NCBI GenBank assembly: GCA_900708905.1
Contig: CAADRB010000004.1
Location: forward strand, 4,192,180 to 4,256,179
From: Hymenolepis diminuta
Lineage: Eukaryota > Platyhelminthes > Cestoda > Cyclophyllidea > Hymenolepididae
Length of the DNA: 64,000 nt
Direction: 5' to 3'
Under the pieces are notes generated by a model. It worked only from the letters and a program-made list of their open reading frames with translations, was not told the DNA's origin and did not search any database. This document shows positions 1 to 11,520 of the stretch, one piece after another. Made by a program: the position numbers and the translations under genes. Position 1 is the stretch's first letter. Each line of letters begins with the position of its first letter.

Positions 1-30
1 TTTTTTAAACGCCGTAAATTCCTTTTGTAG

Positions 31-117
31 ATTTGAGGTCTTACAAGTGTGGGATATGTGAGAAATCCTTCAGTCAACCACGCTACGTGAAAGCTCACGT
101 GATGACTGTACATGAAA
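31..117 (+). CDS. Gene A finger exon A1
   Basis: 87-nt exon after a ttttgtag acceptor, with donor gtaagc. Phase 1-1. It encodes one complete C2H2 finger with Cys at exon codons 7 and 10 and His at 23 and 28. Predicted base-contact residues (-1,2,3,6) are Q,R,Y,A, identical to exon B2, of which this is the counterpart. The upstream intron runs off the window edge. Confidence 0.88.
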
Positions 118-3100
118 GTAAGCTAATATTTTATTATTCTTTATGTTGAAATAGAACGCTATTATTTCTGTTTTTCATAAAGCTCTTAAAATCCGCGTAT
201 TTAAAAATGTATTCCGTAGGAATATTATTCATGAGCTAAGGCTATCATTCAACATTAATTACATTTTGATTGTGCGTTTACCAACGCTCTTCTTGGATTG
301 AGGGTGGCATCATTGAGCCTCCTTGATGAGAGACTCGAATTCTGCCACCCTCCATATTAGCCAGACTTAATCAGTATAGTTGGCCATTACAACCACCGGA
401 TTGCGCATGCTGGGATAGAACCTACGACCGCTGATATGGTGGATGAGCATGACAACCAAATCGTCGCTAACGTATAACATCAATGTATTTTTTCTTATAC
501 TCCATGCATCTGAAGATATTTTTCCGGACTTTATTTAAGTATATAAGCATTTTAACAGAGAGAGTGTTAGATAAGAAATGTTACTACCAGCACCCACGGC
601 TTCCTCGCGACCGCAACAGTGACTTTAGGTAGTAAGTAATTCTGACGGGAAGGCAAAGAAAATATTTAAGTTTGATTCGATACGCGTCAAATTTCCAAAA
701 GAAGTCCGCCCATTTATTTTATTATTTTCAGCTTTATTTTTTTAGATTGTGTGTTATAAGATTTTAATTATTTTTTTGTATTTGTAGAATTGGAGTCTCT
801 TCAGTGTCCTGAATGCAATAAATTCTTTGGTTTAAAAAGAAACCTTAAACGTCACATAGATAATATACACAAAAGTATGATTTTGTTGTCTCAATCACTC
901 GCGTCCTCTATAGGCAGAGCGCTACTCTTCTCGTTCAATTTTGTAGATTTGAAACCCTTCAAGTGTGAGATATGTGAACGATGCTACTCGGATCGCGCTT
1001 ATCTCGAAAATCATGTGAGATTTGTTCATGCGAGTAAGTGTATCTTTTGTACCCCAATTTTCTCCCTTTACTATGTCACTCTTATTTTTTAAGATAGGGC
1101 ATCTGCCGTTTTGTCGGATTTGGCATAGAGAGCTCGAGACCTGTAAGACGAGTGTGTGTGAGTATGTGAATGCAGATGTACTTTTAATTAAAAGGAGACA
1201 GCCTAGATGATTGAGAGTGACATGTGATGAAAGATGATGATAGTAGGGGAGTGTTTGAGCTGTGGAGACATGACGACGTGACTGCACCTGAGCGGACGGA
1301 AAATCTGCGAAGGTTTTTGTAGGTAAAGCGAATCGAGAATGATTTTTGGAAACATATCAGGAGGGATTCTCCAATTTCATTTCCCTACAAAGTACTGCTA
1401 TGTTTTGACAACTAACGTCCATGACAAACGTGTATAATATCCGCTTAATTTATGCATTCGGACAGGCAGATTAATCTACCCCTGTGTATCCAGTATATTT
1501 TGTGTTATTCTTTTCTTTTGAACTCTATTCTATCGTTACTGAGCATTTTTATACTCTGCTTGAAGTTTTAAGCGGGGCGAGGATCGAAATGTTACTATCC
1601 GCACCCTGTTTGACTAAAATTTCTAAATATTTCATGAACCGTCTGCGCGCTAAAACAAAGCATCAAATTACTACGTGTATTGTTAATTTTTTTTGAAATA
1701 TAAAATAATGTTTTCCTTGAGTGAATTCTAATGAATTGTGCTTAAAAGCCACTGATAGTCTCAGTTACCAGCTCTTGGGTGTAATAAGTTAATTAAATCG
1801 AGGTGGCATAATTGAAGCATCAGATTGAATTAACAGACCGACCATCTTTGAACATCGTGGATATCATCTCACTTATAATCAGAACATGACATTTAAGTAT
1901 CAAGACATAATACCTTACGTATGATTTAATTAAGAATATGGGCATTCTAGTGTCTCCAGAATTGAAATAATGTAGTATACTTGATGCACCTACTTCAAAT
2001 TGGACTTCTTAATCACGCCCTCTCCGCGTTTTGCCCTATTGGATTCATTTTCTGCTTCCTTTATCCATTTGATTTTTCATGATTAAATTTCGTAAGAGTT
2101 TTTTACACTATCAAATGCATAATGAAAAGAATCATTAAGCTTTAAAACTGTTTCTATTAATTTGTAGAACTGAGGCCATTCCAATGCCCTGAATGTGGCA
2201 AATCTTTTGCTTACAAGGAGAAGCTCATAGACCATGTTGCGAGTATTCACAATGGTAAGATTTCGCCGTGCCTCAATTCATATCAGTCCTCCACCTTATT
2301 AGATTGTTTCGTTTGAGTAAATTCTATTAAATGCTTCATATTTAACAAGGTGATAAAAGGACTACTTAATTGCCTTGTCCGCTGGTCCAAAATGACTGAG
2401 GCCTGTATGTTAGGCCATAGTATAAAAATTATGCAGCATTAGCTTTTGATTTTGCACATTGTATTTCGTTTTCACTATAAGTCTACCTACATGATTACAA
2501 CTAGCGATTTACTAAGACTTGCTCTTTCTGCATCTCCTAACGTAGTCCTTAACATGCATTACAGTGGCGATGTGGTGAAATCAAATGAAGACTTATTGGT
2601 ATGGATGTAAGCATTTGGCGGAAAATTTTTATCCTACTCCTAAAGTCTTCAGAATACATGTGCATCTTCTTCGCGGTTTCACTTAATATTACTCAAATGT
2701 GATCTAACCAGGGCGAATACTTAAACCAGAGGGGTCGGTGAAAGTAATCTTGGAGGAGGAAGAGGAGTACTGTAGATATTTGAGTTGAATTCGATCTGAT
2801 TTACAACTTGCATAAAAATGGTGAGAGTGTTAATCATATGTCCTTTCATGTTTTGCATTAGATGCTCAGCTAGATTTCTGCAGATGGTATATTTTAGAGA
2901 ATTAAGATAATTTCGTTCTTCATTTGTAGAACTAAAGCCGTTTCATTGTCCTGAATGCAATAAATCCTTCAGTTTAAGGGGTAACCTTAACCGGCATGTG
3001 GATCGTATTCACAAGAGTAAGATTTTGCCTTTTTGTATTTTCTAACCTGTAACAGAATTTTGATCTTTGAATCAAATTTAAATTTGGATGATACCTTATT

Positions 3101-6100
3101 TTTTATGTGTTGCGTGTAACTTTCGAAATAGATTCATCGTAATGGAATTTCGTAAACCAATGGATTTAATGTAAAGCTCTCACGAAGAATCAAACCTGTA
3201 GATATTTTGTAAGATGAAACTTATATGTGCGGTAATTTACCTGTATCGTTACAGATCCTTAAGATATCATTTTTCATAATCGACGAAATTCCAGCTCTTA
3301 AACTCGCGTGGATCTCCTCGAATGGTCTCAAAATAAATTTCTAGTAGATATTTTGTGAGGAAACATGAAGCATGTTACCTCTTAGCAGTTACAAAAGCCA
3401 GTGTCTAACCTACCCAATGTTCATTTTGGAAATGATATGGTCACATTCGTTCAGATCCACTCGATTCAGTATTAGGCCCAGTGGGTTTGGTATTAAGAAG
3501 GTAGAGTTCCTGTATATCCACATATGTTTTAATCACATAGAGAATATATCTACTTTAATAGATTGCAATGCGTGAGTCAAGATTGGCTGCACCGGTGAGT
3601 GTTTATTTTCGCAAAAACTCCTTAAAAAATCAATGAGTGATAAATATTTCGAAGAAAATTTTGAAATTAGTTGAGTTTCGAATATTTTCTTTTTCAAATT
3701 GTTTTGTCATTTATGTTTATTTTTTGTAGATTTAGGAAACTATACTTGCGAGTTCTGCCAAAAGAGCTTTTTGTTCCCGTCCCAATTGGATGCACATATT
3801 AAAGGCGTTCACCAGTGTATGTTAATTTTCCCCATATAATTAAATCTGCTTTTGATTCCTAATTAATTGGCGATAAAAGCTAGATTTTAGGAATATAGAA
3901 GGTTCCTAGATGATTGCCTTGACGTAATACGGCTATCCCGATCTTTGTATTCGGGTTTTGGAAGTCCTAATAATTTGAGCATGCTTGCATAATCATATTC
4001 GTATATGCGTAGGGAAAATTAGCAAGGATAGATGCTATTCATATGTGGTAAGTATTTATTCTGGTTCGAGAGCGTATTGTCGTGTTCAGGAGTGATCTTC
4101 GACGGACTCGATTTGACCTAATTATTATCGGTTGAAAGGCCGTAACAGATCCTTGAATGCTTTATCCGAGAATCGTACTACTTATCCAAAAATCACAAAA
4201 CGAAATCTAGACTTGTTCTGCATTTCTTTGAATAAATAGCCACGCTATCCTCAATTGAAAGACATCAATTTTGGTCAAATTCAGTATTTTTAATATTTTG
4301 ACAAGAAATTTTTTGAATAGTCATTCCTAATGCAATTTTTTGCTCCAAACGACTGATTTCATATTATTTTTCAGACTTGAGACCTTTTGAATGTGATTTT
4401 TGTGAAAAATCCTTCTCTAGAGAGGCAACTTTCAATAAACATGTACAGTGTGTTCATGAAGGTAACTTGTTCTTATTTCACGTTTAATATATCATAGTTT
4501 TTTGCTTATTTTATTTTTACATTTACTTAAGTTTTTTATAAATTTTAACTTATTACAAAATAAGTAGTACAAAATCCAGTGGAGGCTCTCTCATATAACT
4601 AATGGCCTGCCAAATAATTGTTACAGTCCGCAAGTATTTCGAAGATAGATTCAACTTCCTTAGTGTAGCAAGAGTAAGAAGATAGAGTCGTCACGTAAAG
4701 GATTTGAATTTAAGGGAAATTTTCAAATAAATTTTGGGATATTAAATTGCTGATAAAACAAGCATTCATTGGAGATAAAACACAAGTGACGTTATCGTGG
4801 GCCTGAGATATCTTTCACCCATTATCCCAGATCGATAAATGGACAGCCCCATTGTTTCCCCCAAGTCAGAAGATTTATGAGTAACAGAATACGTCTATTC
4901 AATAAAGTCTGTATTCGAGGGGATCCGTTTTACATATTTATAGTAGATTCATCATCGGCCTTAGTACTTCAGTTCAAATTGAAGAAACTAATCAAAGGTC
5001 TCTGGAAACATTTTCCTCTTTCGAGGTAAAGTTCGTCAGTTAATAGGATCTTTCTAAACTGAAATGCAATGTTCTTCCGAAAATTATCAGTTTAAGCCCA
5101 CACTTTCTTTTGTTCAAATAATATAAGGTATACTTGCTTAATAAAATATCTTTCACGAGTACGTCGAAGATTGCTAGAGTTTCAATATTATCGCCTTAAA
5201 CCTATGCATTTGTTTGTCCCAATAATATAATGTGTATTAAGTTGATAAATAGAGGAACGATTGTTCTATAATAGCACATAAAGCTCCTGTCGAATTGAAT
5301 ATGCAACTGGAGAACCAGATAGTGAAGATGTGCTGAGCTGCAATTTCCATCACTATTTCACTATGCAAGTTGGGGCTCGAATGAGGATTTGTTACCACTT
5401 GTAGCGGTGTTCTCTTACCTTTGAGCCTGTTTCTTCTATCTCTGTTCCCATAGCACTCATCGAACACTTTCCCTCCTCAACCTCTCAAAACGCAGATCGT
5501 CTGAATTTTCCCTGAGTAAGGACATAACACTGTGGCATGAACTACGTTTGTCTGTTTCTCTCCCGCCTTCTGTTTCTTTTTCAAGCTGTAGTGGCTGATA
5601 GGGTCAGAAAGACTGAATATAGGAATGGAAACACCCGTGGTGTGTTTAAGTGGTTTAATAGTATTACTATGCGTAAATTAATTGTCTAAAATAGTTTTGA
5701 TGCATGAATTCTAGGTTGTAAGCAACTTGGTTCTTGTAATCTGAAGTCATTTGTAAAATAAGGGTTCGATGGTCTTTCATGAAAGCTATTCATTGATGAT
5801 CAAGGTAATTTCGTCGAAATACTTATTAGTTTTTAATATTAAACTTCTGACATTTGGTATTTTTTTATTTTATCCCAGCATTTTCCATTCTCTGAAATTT
5901 GAATATTTAATGCACGGAAGAATCTCCTCAGATAGGAATGTAAATTTTGGTTACATACATTTAGCTCAGGCGCTGCGCGAATTAAGTTTTCCACCAATAT
6001 ATTGAAATGGATCCTGAGAAATTTAGGTGAAGTTAATGGGTGCGATGTTTAGTGACTTTATGACTTTACCGAAAATTTTTAAGATTGAAGCTCCCAAGAA

Positions 6101-6796
6101 CTCAAACTTTACAAATCTTTTCGTAGGTGATCGAAATGAGCGTGGCAATACATTTTTGTGTGAATACATGGGGAAGCTTTTTTGGCTGTGGTTGTTTGTG
6201 TGGAATTGATAAGACTTTGAAACGCTTCCCAAACACTAATATCTTAAATCCAATGCATTAGTTAATCTATTTTTTTTTAACGGTTTCGGGATATGATTTT
6301 TACGCTAAAATTTCTGATGCTCGTGACCTAAAGGAGGGCAAGTCAGGTTAAAATGTTTAAAGTTTAACAGTAAATTCATTTTCAAATGGAATGTGCTGCT
6401 CGAATTGTAAATGCCTATTTTTTTAATTTCAGGTTTGCGACCTTACAAATGTGAGATCTGCGAAAAGGTTTTTGGCCGTCGCAATAACCTTCTTGTGCAT
6501 ATTGCTGGTGTACATAACGGTATACGTTTTTCCCTATCTTTCTGCATTTGACAGCAAGTATTCAGTTGACTGTTGTTTTCTTTCAGGGGAGAGGCCTTAC
6601 AGTTGTGGTTATTGCCATAAGAATTTCAAGGTGAAGATACATCTGAGCAGACACATTGAAGCGCTCCATAGAGGTGCGTTGTGGCGTTTTTGTATCTGTT
6701 TATATTTTTATTCATATGTTCTTTTGATTATTTACGGAACTATCGATTTTAGGTCAAGTTGAGAGAGAGTCTGAATGTGAATTCAGACCACACTAG
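31..6796 (+). CDS. Gene A: multi-exon C2H2 zinc-finger protein, 5' end outside window
   Basis: Nine single-finger exons and a stop exon on one strand, all joined in phase 1: 31-117, 788-874, 947-1033, 2168-2254, 2930-3016, 3730-3816, 4375-4461, 6433-6519, 6587-6673, 6753-6796. Every finger is C-x2-C-x12-H-x4-H. Tandem C2H2 arrays normally bind DNA in the nucleus; the target cannot be read here. The order matches gene B exon by exon (A1=B2 through A9=B10), so at least one more finger and the N-terminal exons should lie left of the window. Introns are 67-1971 nt; the longest (4462-6432) contains the tract shared with B. A premature stop shortens the C-terminal tail relative to B. No start codon or promoter is visible. 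Confidence 0.85.
788..874 (+). CDS. Gene A finger exon A2
   Basis: 87-nt phase 1-1 exon; acceptor tttgtag, weaker donor gtatga. One complete C2H2 finger; contact residues L,R,N,R. Counterpart of B3, which has S,S,N,R. The following intron is only 72 nt, so A2 and A3 are closely paired. Confidence 0.87.
936..1487. repeat. Near-identical tract 1, copy in gene A
   Basis: About 550 bp containing exon A3 and the start of the next intron. It matches 20688-21239 in the same orientation; apart from one silent base in the exon I see differences only near the two ends. Outside the tract the paralogous introns are clearly diverged, which fits recent gene conversion; a misassembly is the alternative. 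Confidence 0.88.
947..1033 (+). CDS. Gene A finger exon A3 (inside tract identical to gene B)
   Basis: 87-nt phase 1-1 exon; acceptor ttttgtag, donor gtaagt. One complete finger; the usual Phe before the helix is replaced by Tyr-containing C-Y-S; contact residues D,A,Y,N. The encoded finger equals that of B4; only one silent base (AAA/AAG) distinguishes the exons, because both sit in the near-identical tract 936-1487 / 20688-21239. Confidence 0.88.
2168..2254 (+). CDS. Gene A finger exon A4
   Basis: 87-nt phase 1-1 exon; acceptor tttgtag, donor gtaaga. Complete C2H2 finger with a CPEC knuckle; contact residues Y,E,K,D. Counterpart of B5 (Y,E,S,R). Preceded by a 1134-nt intron, whose first part is the shared tract. 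Confidence 0.88.
2930..3016 (+). CDS. Gene A finger exon A5
   Basis: 87-nt phase 1-1 exon; acceptor tttgtag, donor gtaaga. Complete finger with a CPEC knuckle; contact residues L,G,N,R. Counterpart of B6 (S,Y,S,R). Confidence 0.88.
3730..3816 (+). CDS. Gene A finger exon A6
   Basis: 87-nt phase 1-1 exon; acceptor ttttgtag, donor gtatgt. Complete finger; the linker is the atypical D-L-G-N-Y-T, and contact residues are F,S,Q,A. Counterpart of B7 and probably of C5, which share the G-(N/G)-Y linker and a hydrophobic -1 position. Confidence 0.87.
4375..4461 (+). CDS. Gene A finger exon A7
   Basis: 87-nt phase 1-1 exon; acceptor tttttcag, donor gtaact. Complete finger; contact residues R,A,T,K. 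Counterpart of B8 (K,A,Y,K). The downstream intron (4462-6432) is the longest of the gene. Confidence 0.87.
5164..5780. repeat. Near-identical tract 2, copy in gene A intron
   Basis: About 610 bp, purely intronic, matching 23647-24262 in direct orientation with only a few differences near the right end. It lies between A7 and A8; the B copy lies between B8 and dead exon B9. Conversion, or insertion of the same mobile sequence into both introns, are the two explanations; no target-site duplication or terminal inverted repeat was seen. Confidence 0.85.
6433..6519 (+). CDS. Gene A finger exon A8
   Basis: 87-nt phase 1-1 exon; acceptor atttcag, donor gtatac. Complete finger; contact residues R,N,N,V. 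Its partner in gene B (24656-24741) is dead, and related eroded copies are at 58585-58671 and possibly near 42240-42285. The next intron is only 67 nt. Confidence 0.86.
6587..6673 (+). CDS. Gene A last finger exon A9
   Basis: 87-nt phase 1-1 exon; acceptor tttcag, donor gtgcgt. Complete finger; contact residues V,I,H,R. Unlike most fingers here, its linker is classical (G-E-R-P-Y), a feature shared with the last finger of gene C. Followed by a 79-nt intron and the stop exon. Confidence 0.87.
6753..6796 (+). CDS. Gene A terminal exon, early stop
   Basis: After acceptor gattttag the exon continues in phase 1 as G-Q-V-E-R-E-S-E-C-E-F-R-P-H and stops at TAG 6794-6796. It aligns with the gene B stop exon (R-V-E-M-E-S-E). 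Past the stop, the same frame stays open for ten codons, including K-E-I-K-P, to a second TAG at 6827-6829, matching the end of B. The first TAG therefore looks like a nonsense mutation that removes the tail. Confidence 0.75.
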
Positions 6797-6973
6797 AATT
6801 GTAAAGAAATTAAGCCAGGACCAGAATAGGGACTTTGAATTCACCTTCAGCACTTTTGTATCAAAATACTACACAAAAGAAAGTGGGAGGAGCTGGCAGA
6901 AGAAAATACCAATTCTACTATTCCTTTTATATTATTTTAGATTTTGTACAAAAGACTCTTCAAAAGCTGTTTC

Positions 6974-6979
6974 AATAAA
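6974..6979 (+). promoter_or_regulatory. Poly(A) signal of gene A
   Basis: AATAAA about 180 nt past the stop codon. The aligned position downstream of gene B reads agacaaaaag and has lost the hexamer. Confidence 0.55.
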
Positions 6980-7080
6980 AACCGTTCTTTTAAATTTCTG
7001 TTTTTTTTCATAAGAAAGTATGTTTAGTGGATTTGGGGTTTCTTTTCCCTTTCAAACATCACATTATTTGTCGGAGATTT

Positions 7081-7304
7081 TATGTCAATCAAAGAGAAGT
7101 GAAATTCGTTGTGATGACCTTTTTTGACTTGGGCCAGATTGACAACAATTGCGAAATTTCAGTCCTAACACATATGATTTGCTTGGCATAATTTAAGTTG
7201 TGAGTGGACTCCTGCTGACTCATATAAAGAGATGAGTCACAGAGATAAGTACTGATAAAATACTACCCGAGAGCAAACGTTAGTTAGGGACCAATCGGGT
7301 TCAC
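7081..7304. repeat. 3' flank of the A/B segmental duplication, copy A
   Basis: Sequence downstream of gene A matches 25303-25526 downstream of gene B (roughly 85-90% by eye). Similarity stops abruptly after gggttcac in both, giving a sharp right-hand breakpoint of the duplicated unit. Confidence 0.8.
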
Positions 7305-9359
7305 TTTGATTTTTCTTTTCAGTTACTCTGTTTTAACTATTATCAAGTTATCGTTTATAGTCACTTCGCTGGATCAACAGTTAGTAGGCTATAAAATACC
7401 AGGGTCATTAATTCAAAGCTACAAAGAGTAAGAAGGGCTAAGAATTCAGCAATGATAATGCTTTAATAATAGAAGGAGGAACTACACAGAAGAAGATATG
7501 AAAGCTTGCAACGTCAAGAGGATTTACATTTATGAGCCTTATAACCCTCTAATATGGTAAATAAGCCAGAGGTAAAATAAATATTTTCTTTCGAATCCCT
7601 CGGTGGGAGTACCGTGGTGCGAATTGGTTCTCGTCACCCAGTGTGCTGTGTACTGTGGACGCCTCGTTTCTAGCGAAAGTTCAGACTTTTAAGAAGTTAG
7701 CGGACCTAAAACTGATTATAGGCCCATTTAAATATTTATTTTGGTTATACACACAATAGGTAATGTTGTTTAACTGCCTTACCTATGGTATTTTTGTGTA
7801 GGATTTCAATACCAATTACGATCGAGGAAGAACAATAATAGATGAATGCTGTGGTCGAGTAAGGAAGTCCGCTGGTTTCATATCAAACTGAACAAGTGTA
7901 TAACCCTGTGCAGTCAGAAGCTTTGTATATTGCATCAATCCACTTTTTCCTTGACGGTAGTCTGGTTTGATACTTTTTGTTCATCTATCAATTTTGTATG
8001 GTGAGAACGGTGACTAATTTAAAATATTATTAGCCAGACTCTACTCATCAGATTCCAAGCTATCTTCATTCTCTTCCTAAGCACAAAAAAATTTGATAAG
8101 ATGTTTGAGTAGTCAATTTTGATTGGATGCTCCTCACGCGAATTTGATGCTTTCAACCAGAAATTTTCCCCTGAGAATTCCCATTGGCTATCGATCGCTC
8201 GCACGCACGCTTTTTCCGTTTGCTAAATGTTTTGACCAATCCAAGCAGATACTAAGTGTGCACATTGCGCACTTTTGGTGCATCTCTTAGGCTCTCTCAC
8301 ACACTCTGAAAAATGCAGATCAACCAATCACAGTGGATCCACTCAAATGAAAACTTAACGAGAAACCTGACGCATTTCTTGTCGTTCTTGTTGTTCATGT
8401 CATTTTCTGAGATGTTAAATGCATTGTTTTTTAGTAGGTTTTCCTGATATTTGGAATATAAATAACATTGACTGATAAGTATTCAATATGTCCTTGACCG
8501 CGATGTAGTTATTGTGAATCATGGGATTAATTATAGTGGCCTTTGAAACAAAGTGCTCACTTCCTTCTACCTTGATTGACTTTAATGCTCCCCGATCCAC
8601 CTTCTATATCTTTCAAATTCCTATGCCCTTTCGTATTACATGCCATATTAATCAAATTTCCTTTAATAAATATTTAATTATAGCAAATTTCCTACAGCAA
8701 ACTCAATTTCTTAAACAATTACTCTTTCACAGTCATTGCTCTTTCAATTTCCAACTTGCATTCAATCCTCTCTCTTTAACTTACTCATGTCCAGTACACC
8801 CGTGGCCCAATTCGACTTTTGATCTTCTCTTTTTGTGTATAACCATTGTTTCTGTCAGTATCTTGGATGATTTATTTGTTCTAAGAGAATATCGAGCCTA
8901 GTTTTTCTGACGATGTTGAGCGCTATAGAGATTTCATTGTCATAAAAACACTTTCAGTAAAGGATTACAACGAATCACAGGAAAGGGGTGATAAAATTTT
9001 TACTATAGAATGAAAAGCAGTTAAAATAAATTTGCGAATCTCAGCCGTCTATCCTGGAAAACCCTTATTCGAAGCCCGGTGCAGTATTGTATTCTGGAAG
9101 ATGTCAGCTAAGATCCAAATGAATTACATGCATGCCCAAACCGCTTCTTTTAGAAGAACAAGTTGGAAGAAATTTTGTGAGGGTTTGTAATAGGCACACG
9201 AGGATTCATAGGTCTGCTCTTCCTGTCATATAATGGTGGACAGAGAAGGCAAAACCTTATATACCATATTCCACAACTTCAAGTCCCCTTGTTCTTCGCT
9301 GTTCTCCTATTTCCAATAATCTCCCATTACTCTAAGACTGTTCAATGCATCAGTGCTTC

Positions 9360-9450
9360 CACTCATGTCTCGGTCTTCTGATTTTGGAAAGACTGATGTA
9401 TTCCGTTAGTCTTTTAGAAGACAGCTTTAAGACAAGCTCGGTCGTACACT
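9360..9450. repeat. Dispersed repeat, copy 1
   Basis: Shares an imperfect core (ggtcttct ... gaaagact ... gtattccgttagtctt) with 31008-31090 and 38188-38270 in the same orientation. Family unknown; possibly a SINE or MITE remnant. Confidence 0.45.
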
Positions 9451-10198
9451 TAAAATAACATTACTATCGAGAACGGTGCAGCTTTCAAATACATTTTAAC
9501 AAGAGGAAACAAGAAAAATAATAGTCCTGACTACTGAAACAAGTTTAATTTAACATAGAATTAAGAAAATGGAGCGAATGAAGTCTCTTTTTTTAAATTG
9601 TAAAGTTTTTATAAAATTAGATAAGGAACTGAGAAGAAATAGAGAAGAGGAAAGACTAAGTGTTCATAGAGTCACCGGATTGTAGGAAGCAAAATCTAGG
9701 GGCACTATATATAAAGCTGAAATGCGAACGGTTTAATAGTGATAATACTTTAATTAAGTGGGCTACTCAAAAGAAAGTGAGAAGAGCTGGCTGAAGAACT
9801 TGACCGTAAGAGTTGGAGACGAGATAACCAGGTAGATGTTGGGATTAGGGTAACAATAAGAGCTGGAAGCTAACAACAGTTTTAAAGTAAAGAACCAAGA
9901 GAGATAAGGGTCTAAGGCCGTGGGAGGGCAGCGTAAGAGCAGGTGTATGACAAACGTGTGTCTGCCCATGTGTGTGAGCGTGTGCGTGTGTGGGCAAGGG
10001 AGCACTAGGTCTGAGTGCGATGTGCTTTCAAATGAAACGGGACAGTTACTGGAACAAGAAAATCGATAAACCTGTCTAGATATGACAGATGGGGGTTTGA
10101 GTCATAGAAATATGAAGGCGAATAATTAGGGCAATTTCATAAAGAATATGACCAAGGGAGTAATTATTGGAAAACGCAGTCATCCTTCAGCCTTCCCC

Positions 10199-10225
10199 NN
10201 NNNNNNNNNNNNNNNNNNNNNNNNN
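10199..10225. other. Assembly gap (27 N)
   Basis: Run of undetermined bases between two contigs; the true length is unknown. Confidence 0.99.
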
Positions 10226-10848
10226 AGTGAAACATACTTCTAGTGAAATTGTCTTGTTCAGGCCAAATGTCTCACCCTTCGAGAGGCCATAGTAATTAGA
10301 TGAGGGAAGCCAAATCTTGCAAATGACGGTAGAATAAAATATTGTAAGAATGGCAGTTCAGAAATGGAGAATTTGAAGGGAAACAGAGTAGGAAATTATT
10401 CGATTGCTTTATCTCTTGGTTGACAGTTGCATTTGTCTTGAGACGCTTTTTCTTTTGTCTGCTGCTTGCCGCAATTTTATTGCATTTTGAATGGAAGTAA
10501 TGTGAAAAGGCTGTGACAGTATTTCTGAAGACGAAGGTGGATGGTATAGTATCTGCTTCGTCGATAAGGCTGTTTATGCAGATATTGACGGTTGAAAAAC
10601 GCTAAGAAACTGTTTGAACTTTTAAAGACCCGGATCGGTTGGTCGAACTATTGCAGCGTGATAGCGTGGTGCTGGAGTCACCTGGTAGAGTTTGTTGTGG
10701 ATATTGACACCTCAGGTCTCCGGGTGTTCCTCTTCTGCTTTGCTCGTTTCTTGTGGATGGCTCGTGCTTGCTCGAGCGGGCAGTGATGCTTCTCTCCTCG
10801 TACACAGTTGGAATTACTAGCAATAGATGGAAGTTCTTTGTAGCATTT

Positions 10849-11205
10849 TCAGTTATTAGTATGGGACTGCTCTGTATCAAGTTCCGTTTCTGGGGTAATT
10901 ATTGTAGACGACGAATCATGGTTATCCATCTGAGGAGGGTCCGGCACTGAATTATCTCCCTTTTGTGGTTGTGGTGCATTAGTAAATCCATTCATTAGTT
11001 CCCGTTCGTTAAATTCTAATTTTGGTCCCTCCATGCGCTCCAGGGCATCAAACTAGAGGTCATCGAAAGGTGTCGTGAACGGTTTTCCAAGTACGTCATA
11101 TACAAGCTTGGCTACTTCTGGCGTTAGACCATTGAGAAGGCAGGTAAATGTACTTGCTTGCTGGTTATTTTTTAAGCGCGAAACTGTGCCTCGAGGAATA
11201 GGAAA
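10849..11205 (-). pseudogene. Decayed Ty3/gypsy gag-like fragment
   Basis: Read on the minus strand, a broken frame looks like the C-terminal part of a retrotransposon capsid: an L-N-G-L-T-P-E-V-A segment, then L-V-Y-D-V-L, then P-F-D-D-L followed by a stop, then E-R-M-E-G-P-K-L-E-F and a polar, Pro/Gln-rich tail. This resembles the (A)LP-E-v...D-iL..P....YD-L region of gypsy Gag proteins, but no zinc knuckle is visible. Family assignment is inference. Confidence 0.4.
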
Positions 11206-11520
11206 GCCTCTGGGATAGTGAGTTTATTGAATGTGGGAATCACAGATCAGAAAATTGCGAGTTCTAACTGGGTCACCAATTTGTTGCTGCTATTGTAGCA
11301 ACCATAGTATCTGTTGTTGCTATCGGTTGGTATCTGTCATGTCTTTACCTGAGATATCCTGTTCAGTGATGAATATACTCTTCTCTTGCTACGGAGCTAT
11401 GTTTCCCGAATCTCTGATATCCTGTTTTACTATTTTTGGTTCATAGGTTGAACAAGTTGATTCTGTTGTTTGAGCCTATGGATCACAACGTGCCTAGACG
11501 GTCCAAGCACTTTTCAGCTC

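Larger units (their letters stand above)
7305..10598. other. Intergenic, no gene recognised
   Basis: AT-rich DNA with no convincing coding exon on either strand. It contains a copy of a dispersed repeat near 9360-9450 and a sequencing gap. Confidence 0.5.

Noticed and set aside
922..1287. Antisense open frame over exon A3, repeated at 20641-21039
   Set aside because: Its conservation is fully explained by the near-identical DNA tract; it is antisense to a real exon and has no domain.
5237..5467. Identical 76-codon minus-strand frame here and at 23720-23950
   Set aside because: Lies inside intronic tract 2, where all bases are conserved equally; identity is at DNA level and gives no evidence for coding.
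7580..7650. ttcgaatccc resembling a tRNA B box
   Set aside because: No matching A box or cloverleaf arms at the right distance.
8521..8901. Plus-strand 126-codon hydrophobic frame
   Set aside because: Composition follows local T-rich DNA; no domain or paralogue.
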